Position numbers and translations under genes: made by a program. DNA of 5,178 nt from contig JAAFIJ010000207.1 in assembly GCA_013298675.1 (NCBI GenBank), positions 1 through 5,178 on the forward strand, written 5' to 3'. Position 1 is the stretch's first letter, and each line of letters opens with the position of its first letter. This document shows, in pieces, positions 1 through 4,252 of the stretch. The DNA comes from Rhodobacterales bacterium (GTDB lineage Bacteria; Pseudomonadota; Alphaproteobacteria; Rhodobacterales; Rhodobacteraceae). The notes beneath the pieces were generated by a model. It was given only the letters and a program-made list of their open reading frames with translations. It had not been told where the DNA came from and did not search any database.

Positions 1-828
1 GTTGGGTTTGCGCCCGCCCAAAACCTCACAGATCCCGTCATAGATCGGCGTGTTGGTGGAATGGTCTTTGCCGTACATTTCAAAGTCCACATCCAGCGCC
101 GCCCAACGTGCGCCGAAATCAGGCTTCCATTGCAGTTTCACATTCCCGCCGGTCACAGGAAGCGTCCATTCGCGGCCCGTCTCGTCATCAAATGTGATGG
201 TGTGGTTGACCGAATCAACGTTTTTCATCGGCACATACATCACCCGCCCGGTTTCGGGATGGATCGGCAGGAAACACGAATAGGTCTGCTGACGTTCTTC
301 ACGCAACGAGGCCAGCATGATCTTCATGATCGCATCATAGCGTTCGGTCGCCAAACGCAGCGTGTCGTCAAATTTGCCCGACTTATAGAACTCCGTGGCC
401 GAGATGAATTCATATTCAAAGCCAAAGGTATCCAGAAACCGCCGCAACATGGCGTTGTTGTGGTGGCCAAAGCTGTCGTAAAGCCCATAGGGGTCGGGCA
501 CTGTGGTCAGCGGCTGCTGCATGTGTTCGCGCAACATCTCTTGTTGCGGCACGTTCTCCGGCACTTTGCGCATGCCGTCCACATCATCTGAAAAGCAGAT
601 CAGCCGGGTCGGGATGTCGGAAATCGCCTCAAACGCGCGGCGGATCATTGTGGTGCGAGCCACCTCGCCAAAGGTGCCGATATGGGGCAGGCCAGACGGG
701 CCGTAACCTGTTTCAAACAGCACATAGCCCTTTTCCGGTGCCTTCTTTTCATAGCGTTTCAGCAGCGCGCGGGCCTCTTCAAAGGGCCAAGCTTTCGATT
801 TCATCCCAGCATCGCGCAAAGCGGACAT
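1..828 (-). CDS. lysK: Class I lysyl-tRNA synthetase, N-terminal half (runs off the left edge)
   Basis: The product charges tRNA-Lys with lysine in the cytoplasm, using ATP. The minus strand translates without a stop for 276 codons from ATG 828 to base 1; the C-terminal half (full proteins are about 520-530 aa) lies outside. The start MSALRDAGMKSKAWPFEEAR leads into YGPSGLPHIGTFGEV, with the HIGH-type ATP-binding signature P-H-I-G-T-F at residues 48-53. A second conserved stretch ends in YGKDHSTN at about 252-259. These mark the Rossmann-fold class I enzyme found in archaea, some spirochaetes and many alphaproteobacteria, not the class II LysS of most bacteria. The KMSKS loop and anticodon-binding part are not visible. 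An AGGAG at 842-838 sits 9 nt before the ATG, which supports this start. The gene is divergent from the TerB-like gene. The family call is firm; the symbol may also be given as lysS. Confidence 0.96.
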   Translation of the reverse strand, partial: MSALRDAGMKSKAWPFEEARALLKRYEKKAPEKGYVLFETGYGPSGLPHIGTFGEVARTTMIRRAFEAISDIPTRLICFSDDVDGMRKVPENVPQQEMLREHMQQPLTTVPDPYGLYDSFGHHNNAMLRRFLDTFGFEYEFISATEFYKSGKFDDTLRLATERYDAIMKIMLASLREERQQTYSCFLPIHPETGRVMYVPMKNVDSVNHTITFDDETGREWTLPVTGGNVKLQWKPDFGARWAALDVDFEMYGKDHSTNTPIYDGICEVLGGRKPN

Positions 829-837
829 CGCGGCGTA

Positions 838-842
838 CTCCT
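838..842 (-). promoter_or_regulatory. Ribosome binding site of lysK
   Basis: AGGAG on the minus strand, 9 nt before ATG 828. It selects this ATG over another at about 859-857, which is out of frame with the synthetase. Confidence 0.75.
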
Positions 843-877
843 CTCGGCGGCAACCCCATGTTGTCGCAGGCCTCTGT

Positions 878-906
878 CCTCTATTGCCGCCAAGCCTCGG
901 GGTCAA
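878..906 (-). promoter_or_regulatory. Possible sigma-70-type promoter of lysK
   Basis: Reading the minus strand, TTGACC (906-901) is followed after 17 nt by TAGAGG (883-878). The -35 fits the TTGAC core favoured by alphaproteobacterial housekeeping sigma factor; the -10 is a weak match. Transcription would begin near 871 and leave a leader of about 43 nt with the AGGAG in it. This is inferred from pattern and spacing only. Confidence 0.3.
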
Positions 907-912
907 TATTCT
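884..912 (+). promoter_or_regulatory. Possible sigma-70-type promoter of the TerB-like gene
   Basis: TTGCCG (884-889) and TATTCT (907-912) are 17 nt apart on the plus strand. Transcription would start near 919, leaving a short leader of about 18 nt before GTG 937. It overlaps the candidate lysK promoter almost completely. This is a weak, pattern-based call. Confidence 0.3.
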
Positions 913-924
913 GGGCGCAACAAT

Positions 925-929
925 AGGAG
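925..929 (+). promoter_or_regulatory. Ribosome binding site deciding the GTG 937 start
   Basis: AGGAG with a 7-nt spacer to GTG 937. It rules against the in-frame GTG six bases earlier, which would have almost no spacer. Confidence 0.7.
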
Positions 930-936
930 AGTGCCC

Positions 937-1359
937 GTGTCAAATATTCCCGCGTCATTGTCAGCCCAAGACGCTTTGGTCGCCGTGATGATCGCCGTTT
1001 CGGCATCTGATGAGCAAATGCGCACCCCCGAACTCGTGGCGATCCAGCGCATGGTCAACCATATGCCGGTGTTTGGCGATTACGACCCCGACCGCATCCG
1101 TGTCGTGGCGCAAACGGTGTTTGATCTGTTTGAAGAAGAAGACGGTCTTGCCGCCCTGTTCGGCCTGATCCGCGATGCGCTGCCCGAACGCCTGAATGAA
1201 ACGGCTTATGCGCTGGCCTGCGACGTCGCCGCCGCCGACGGCAACCTGCGCGAAGTCGAACTGCGGATGCTGGAAGAAGTTCGCGAAGAGCTGTCAGTAG
1301 ACCGACTGCACGCGGCGGCGATTGAATGGGGCGCAAGGGTTCGGCATTTGAAGCCGTAG
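937..1359 (+). CDS. TerB-like (tellurite resistance TerB family) protein
   Basis: A 140-aa soluble protein, largely alpha-helical, with no signal peptide or membrane segment. It has the two acidic helical signatures of the TerB fold: SASDEQMRTPE (residues 22-32; D25, E26, E32) near the N-terminus and AAADGNLREVE (98-108; D101, E108) near the C-terminus. In TerB itself such acidic residues bind divalent metal. The segment FDLFEEEDGLAALFGLIRD lies between them. The GTG at 937 is chosen because AGGAG (925-929) lies 7 nt upstream; an in-frame GTG at 931 would abut the AGGAG and leave no spacing. The frame stays open further upstream, but that stretch lies antisense to lysK. No other ter gene (terZ, terD, terC) is present, so a tellurite role is not implied; orphan TerB domains are common and mostly uncharacterised. 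It stands alone and divergent from lysK, which it does not obviously help. Confidence 0.88.
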   Translation: MSNIPASLSAQDALVAVMIAVSASDEQMRTPELVAIQRMVNHMPVFGDYDPDRIRVVAQTVFDLFEEEDGLAALFGLIRDALPERLNETAYALACDVAAADGNLREVELRMLEEVREELSVDRLHAAAIEWGARVRHLKP

Positions 1360-1379
1360 GTGGGGGGGTTAACAGCGGC

Positions 1380-1424
1380 GGCATTGCGGACAAAGCGCAC
1401 ATTCGCTGCACCTGCGCCAATGCC
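1380..1424. repeat. Bulged inverted repeat between the TerB-like gene and the membrane protein gene
   Basis: GGCATTG (1380-1386) is exactly complementary to CAATGCC (1418-1424). Inside it GCGCA (1395-1399) pairs with TGCGC (1413-1417). The right arm is therefore a continuous 12 nt, while the left arm carries an 8-nt bulge (1387-1394); the loop is 13 nt (1400-1412). It begins 20 nt after the TerB-like stop. The downstream bases are only moderately T-rich (TTCTATGTTCGTTTTG), so it would be at best a weak terminator for that gene. It could instead be a dispersed intergenic palindrome. The pairing is directly seen; the role is not known. Confidence 0.45.
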
Positions 1425-1456
1425 TTCTATGTTCGTTTTGTGGGCTGTGTTACCAT

Positions 1457-1852
1457 ATGATTATGTTGATTGAGGTTTTTAAGAAAATAGAAAAGTCGAA
1501 GTGGTTGCCTTGGGTTGGCACGGCACCGTTCTTTATCATCCCTATCGTAGTCATATTCCGCGGTGAGGTTGCGCGAGGGGTAGGGTTTCTCGCATTCTTT
1601 GCCAGTATGTGGGTAGGGATCATTTTGGGCGGCAAACTCGGCCTTATCATTTCCACGCACCTCCTGAAAACCTCCGAGGACGTTGGCAAGCGGTTAGGAG
1701 CTGCGTTCGGTGCCTTCGGTTTCCTGTTCCTTCCTGTGCTCGTAGGTTCATTTGCAAATGCCAATCTGGGCGCTGAGATAGCAATGCACTCTACTGGTGC
1801 GCATTTTCTGTGGGCTTGCATTGGAGCTGTAATATTCTTTTTTTTGCTCTGA
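1457..1852 (+). CDS. Small four-helix integral membrane protein, function unknown
   Basis: A 131-aa very hydrophobic protein that I do not recognise. After a short basic amphipathic start (FKKIEKSK, residues 8-15) come four likely membrane segments at about 17-34, 41-66, 80-100 and 114-131; the chain ends within the last one in IFFFLL. Small-residue spacings such as G54-x3-G58 and G81-x3-G85 suit helix packing. The loop between segments two and three (HLLKTSEDVGKR, 68-79) is charged. No catalytic or transport motif is seen. ATG 1457 gives MIMLIE; ATG 1463 is an alternative. Neither has a clear Shine-Dalgarno, an odd feature in a window where other genes have one. Base use is AT-richer than the neighbours, with ATA and TTT codons and T runs, which hints at a recent arrival. 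The hydrophobic pattern in an unbroken frame argues for a real gene; the opposite frame is a shadow. It ends about 90 nt before the strong terminator. Confidence 0.7.
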   Translation: MIMLIEVFKKIEKSKWLPWVGTAPFFIIPIVVIFRGEVARGVGFLAFFASMWVGIILGGKLGLIISTHLLKTSEDVGKRLGAAFGAFGFLFLPVLVGSFANANLGAEIAMHSTGAHFLWACIGAVIFFFLL

Positions 1853-1938
1853 CCAATCTGAAAATGGTGGATGAAACCGGACGTGCGAAGGTCGCGCGGC
1901 AAGCTTCAAAGTTGGCTCAAACCGCCAACCCAAAATCA
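1853..1938. other. Intergenic stretch before the shared terminator
   Basis: Between the membrane-protein stop and the terminator hairpin I see no promoter, RNA gene or repeat. A 36-codon frame starting at ATG 1864 runs through it but has no ribosome binding site and passes through the terminator stem. Confidence 0.5.
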
Positions 1939-1968
1939 AAAAGGCCCCAGGTTTCCCCGGGGCCTTTT
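1939..1968. terminator. Bidirectional intrinsic terminator between convergent genes
   Basis: AAAAGGCCCC (1939-1948) and GGGGCCTTTT (1959-1968) form a perfect 10-bp stem around a 10-nt loop (1949-1958). On the plus strand it is followed by TTTTCTTTAATTTT. On the minus strand the A-run at 1934-1942 gives the matching T tract. It can therefore end transcription of the membrane protein gene from the left and of the envelope cluster from the right. The minus-strand stop codon (1973-1971) lies just before the stem, inside the T/A-rich flank. Confidence 0.88.
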
Positions 1969-1970
1969 CT

Positions 1971-2642
1971 TTAATTTTCGCCACCCGCACGTGGTGGTTT
2001 GCCTGCGGCAAGGTCTCGGGCCTGCACTACCCATTCATCGCGGGTCACGCGGCCCTTGAAGCCTTCAAGGTTGTCGTCGACCCATGCGATCTCGGACGCG
2101 GTCCAGTTGGCGATCTGGTCAAAGTGGTAAAAGCCCAGCTTGTTGCACAGGATTTCCAGTTTTGGACCGATGCCTTTGACCAGTTTCAGGTCGTCGGCCT
2201 TGCCTTCGCGCGCGGCGGACAGGCCTTTTGGTTTGGCCTTGGTTCCGGCGGCTGGTTCGGCTGCGGCAGGTGCTTCATTCGCAGCCGGCTTTGCTTTCGC
2301 GACTGGTTTTGCCAATGCGGCTGGTTTTGCCATGACGGGCATCGTCATCGACGCTTTTGGTGCGGCCGCGACAAACCGTTCGGCGGCGGCACGTTCTGCG
2401 GCATGGGCTGCGCGCGCCTCAAACTCGGCAGCGCGGGCTTCGGCGGCGGTCAGGCGCTTGGACAGGTCGGTGCCTCTTGAATTGCACGTAGCCAGTTCAG
2501 CACGCAGGCGATCTGCCTCTGAGGTGTCGATAACGACCTCACGGCGGCCCCAGATCATCCAGCCAACGAACAAGCCCAAAAGTGCGGCAAGCGCCAGCAG
2601 CACCCAAATCTCGGACAGCAGAAAACCCCATTTGTGAAACAT
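1971..2642 (-). CDS. Membrane-anchored protein with coiled coil and C-terminal helix-hairpin-helix domain
   Basis: A 223-aa protein in four parts. A single membrane helix (about residues 8-31) is followed by WGRRE. A charged, heptad-like coiled-coil region (about 41-90) is rich in Glu, Arg and Ala. A low-complexity Ala/Lys/Pro linker (about 91-148) has AKP-type units. The C-terminal domain (about 150-213) carries DDLKLVKGIGPKLE, then FDQIANWT and FKGRVTRDEWV. The KGIGPK hairpin (156-161) and what follows resemble the C-terminal extension of alphaproteobacterial complex I subunit NuoE and H3TH/HhH DNA-binding modules. More positive charge follows the helix than precedes it, so the long C-terminal part is predicted to be cytoplasmic. 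AGGGAG (2655-2650) lies 7 nt before ATG 2642 and fixes the start. It is the last gene of the minus-strand cluster, 49 bp after the OmpA gene. It is too short and lacks the thioredoxin-like part to be NuoE itself. Function unknown; nucleic-acid binding is an inference. Confidence 0.85.
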   Translation of the reverse strand: MFHKWGFLLSEIWVLLALAALLGLFVGWMIWGRREVVIDTSEADRLRAELATCNSRGTDLSKRLTAAEARAAEFEARAAHAAERAAAERFVAAAPKASMTMPVMAKPAALAKPVAKAKPAANEAPAAAEPAAGTKAKPKGLSAAREGKADDLKLVKGIGPKLEILCNKLGFYHFDQIANWTASEIAWVDDNLEGFKGRVTRDEWVVQARDLAAGKPPRAGGEN

Positions 2643-2649
2643 GATATCA

Positions 2650-2655
2650 CTCCCT
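2650..2655 (-). promoter_or_regulatory. Ribosome binding site of the HhH membrane protein
   Basis: AGGGAG on the minus strand with a 7-nt spacer to ATG 2642. It lies only 5 nt after the intercistronic hairpin, so folding there could affect access to it. Confidence 0.7.
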
Positions 2656-2660
2656 TACTG

Positions 2661-2676
2661 CGGAACTTGCGTTCCG
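2661..2676 (-). other. Intercistronic hairpin with GCAA tetraloop
   Basis: In the minus-strand transcript CGGAAC and GUUCCG form a perfect 6-bp stem closed by GCAA, a GNRA-type tetraloop. It lies in the 49-nt gap between the OmpA-family stop and the next ribosome binding site. No T tract follows, so it is not a terminator. Such structures can protect upstream mRNA from 3' exonucleases or tune translation of the downstream gene. Confidence 0.5.
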
Positions 2677-2691
2677 ACCAAATTCATACAC

Positions 2692-4131
2692 TTAGTTGGA
2701 CCATTGAATGGTTGTACGGCGGTTCTTGGCTTTGCCTTCGTCGGTCGCATTGTCGGCGACGGGGACGGTTGCACCGTAGCCTACCGACTTAAGCGCGGCA
2801 CCAGGCACGCCACGAGCAATCAACTCGCGGCGCACAGCGACAGCGCGCTGTTGGCTTAACCCAAGGTTGGCTGCGGCATCCCCCGAACTGTCGGTATGCC
2901 CGCCGATCACGGCCTTTAACGACACCTGCTCGGCACAAACTGCCATGACCGATGCAAGCGCATTGATCACGCGAACAGCACTTGGATCCAGATCCGCAGA
3001 GCCCGTCAGAAAGGTGATGGTGTCACTTTGCAGGACTTTGTCAGCCTCGGCTTGGCAATCTGCCAACGTGAGGTTGATCTTTGGAACGGGCAACCAAAAG
3101 CCGCCCATGAACCGCTCATTCAAACCAGAGGCCGCGTTGACCCGCACTTGGCCATTGGTCCCTTCGGGCAAGACGGGCGTGACACCCACGTCAAAGCCCG
3201 CCAGACCGGCGGCAAGAGCGGTCTGCACCTCTTCAGAATTGATTCCACCTTGAACCGTAGCCACAACGCTGCGGCCTTGTGGTCCGACAGCAACTTTCAG
3301 CGATTCCAGTTTGCCCATCCAGTCCTTGAACGCGGCAAAAGGGGCCGCATCAGCGATGTCGCCCAAAATACCAACGGTGGCACTGTTTGTCAGGGCAGGC
3401 AGGCCCATCGCCGTGGCGATCGCGCCCGCATCCAGTCCTTTGGGCAGTTTGCCAGTCAGTATTGCCCCGTCTGAGGCGGTATAGTTGATCTCATAGGCGG
3501 CTGGTTTGCCGTCATCAAGCAGGGTGATGTCCTTGGTGACAAATCCGTCTGGCAAGCCCGTCAAAGCCGCATCCATCGCGGCGAGTTCGTCGGGGCCGTT
3601 CACTTCGCCGCTGATTTTTAGCCCAGAGTCGGAGAGGCTCATCACACCTTTGTTCATCGGGCCAAGCGCTGCCAGACCTGCCTTGGCCAAAGCGTCCCAT
3701 CCCGCAGGTGCACCCGCAGCAAGCGTCAGGCCTGCAGCCTGATCTGCCAAAGTTGCCGCCAATTCCCCGCGCAGCGCTTCGGTTGGGACATAACCCGTTG
3801 CCGAGAGTGACGCTGCGTCTTTGGTCACATCAAACGTAAAGGGGCTGGCGGTATCAAGGACGGTCAGATCCTTGGTCACAATCCGGCGTCCCGGAACGGC
3901 ATCAAGCGCGCTGAGCAGTGCGGCTTCTTCCTCGGCCCCATTGGCGATCCCGCTAAGGTGAATGTCGCGCCCCGATACGGTTGTCACCACGCCGTGAACC
4001 GACGACGCAACGGCGTTCGCCGCTGCATTCATGATAGAGGTTTCCATCCGCTGGGCATTGTTGGCTTGCGCCCACCAGCCCAAAAGGCCGACACCTAAAG
4101 CCAATATTACAAAGCCAGTTCTTTTACGCAC
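2692..4131 (-). CDS. Inner-membrane-anchored BON-repeat/OmpA-family peptidoglycan-binding protein
   Basis: A 479-aa envelope protein. A basic start (VRKR) and a single hydrophobic segment (about residues 5-22) form an uncleaved anchor or signal sequence; the rest is periplasmic. Residues about 54-120 and 169-234 are a clear internal duplication of BON-like units (HLSGIANGAEEEAAL versus KISGEVNGPDELAAM; VTKDLTVLD versus VTKDITLLD). A third, weaker unit is at about 286-324. The C-terminal OmpA domain (about 360-479) has FLTGSADLDPSA, then GHTDSSGDAAANLGLSQQRA (411-430), with the Asp414 and Arg429 positions expected to hold diaminopimelate of peptidoglycan, and ends NRRTTIQW. Cys359 and Cys399 could form a disulfide. 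GTG 4131 is preferred because the basic-plus-hydrophobic signal begins there and a G-rich run (GGGGGG) lies just upstream; GTG 4176 would add 15 unlike residues. BON plus OmpA recalls mycobacterial ArfA/Rv0899. It lies between a PBP4 enzyme and the HhH membrane protein. Confidence 0.92.
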   Translation of the reverse strand: MRKRTGFVILALGVGLLGWWAQANNAQRMETSIMNAAANAVASSVHGVVTTVSGRDIHLSGIANGAEEEAALLSALDAVPGRRIVTKDLTVLDTASPFTFDVTKDAASLSATGYVPTEALRGELAATLADQAAGLTLAAGAPAGWDALAKAGLAALGPMNKGVMSLSDSGLKISGEVNGPDELAAMDAALTGLPDGFVTKDITLLDDGKPAAYEINYTASDGAILTGKLPKGLDAGAIATAMGLPALTNSATVGILGDIADAAPFAAFKDWMGKLESLKVAVGPQGRSVVATVQGGINSEEVQTALAAGLAGFDVGVTPVLPEGTNGQVRVNAASGLNERFMGGFWLPVPKINLTLADCQAEADKVLQSDTITFLTGSADLDPSAVRVINALASVMAVCAEQVSLKAVIGGHTDSSGDAAANLGLSQQRAVAVRRELIARGVPGAALKSVGYGATVPVADNATDEGKAKNRRTTIQWSN

Positions 4132-4252
4132 GCCTAACCCCCCACAAGATGCAATTTCTTGCGCCAATCCGTACACGCGTCAGGCATAGTATCAAGGGGA
4201 AGAATGGGGGGCAGCTCCCCTCTACGGGGCATTCGTGCCGCAAGGGAAGCCC
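4132..4252. other. Gap between the carboxypeptidase and OmpA-family genes with short GC-rich palindromes
   Basis: A 121-bp gap. AAGGG-AAG-CCCTT (4242-4254) is a 5-bp hairpin that overlaps the carboxypeptidase stop codon. CCCC-TCTAC-GGGG (4217-4229) and GGGG...CCCC (within 4206-4220) are mutually exclusive pairings sharing the CCCC at 4217-4220. No T tract follows in the direction of transcription, so none is a standard terminator. No convincing promoter for the OmpA-family gene was found; TTGATA on the minus strand (about 4196-4191) lacks a good -10 partner. Read-through from the carboxypeptidase gene is therefore the simplest view. Confidence 0.4.

Noticed and set aside
61..591. A 176-codon plus-strand frame at the left end.
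   Set aside because: It is opposite a fully conserved class I LysRS reading frame with its HIGH motif and has no recognisable content of its own.
682..936. Upstream extension of the TerB-like frame to about 225 residues.
   Set aside because: It would lie antisense to lysK, adds no TerB-like sequence, and GTG 937 has a well-spaced AGGAG.
1450..1902. A 150-codon minus-strand frame opposite the small membrane protein.
   Set aside because: Its product is an irregular mix of charged and proline-rich residues, as expected of an antisense shadow, while the plus frame gives four clean membrane segments.
1864..1974. A 36-codon plus-strand frame after the membrane protein gene.
   Set aside because: No ribosome binding site is present and it reads straight through the terminator stem. 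The peptide matches nothing I recognise.
2140..2637. A long plus-strand frame opposite the HhH membrane protein.
   Set aside because: Its Ala/Ser/Arg-rich product mirrors the Ala/Lys/Pro-rich linker codons on the other strand. The minus frame has a ribosome binding site, a membrane helix and a recognisable domain.
4132..4176. An alternative GTG start for the OmpA-family protein at 4176.
   Set aside because: It adds 15 polar residues in front of a typical basic-plus-hydrophobic signal, and GTG 4131 has a G-rich run just upstream.
4134..4187. A 17-codon minus-strand frame (ATG 4187 to TAG 4134) ending 2 nt before the OmpA-family GTG, resembling a leader peptide.
   Set aside because: No ribosome binding site precedes it and there is no regulatory codon run. 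It is the tail of a longer frame that mostly lies inside the carboxypeptidase gene, so chance is likelier.
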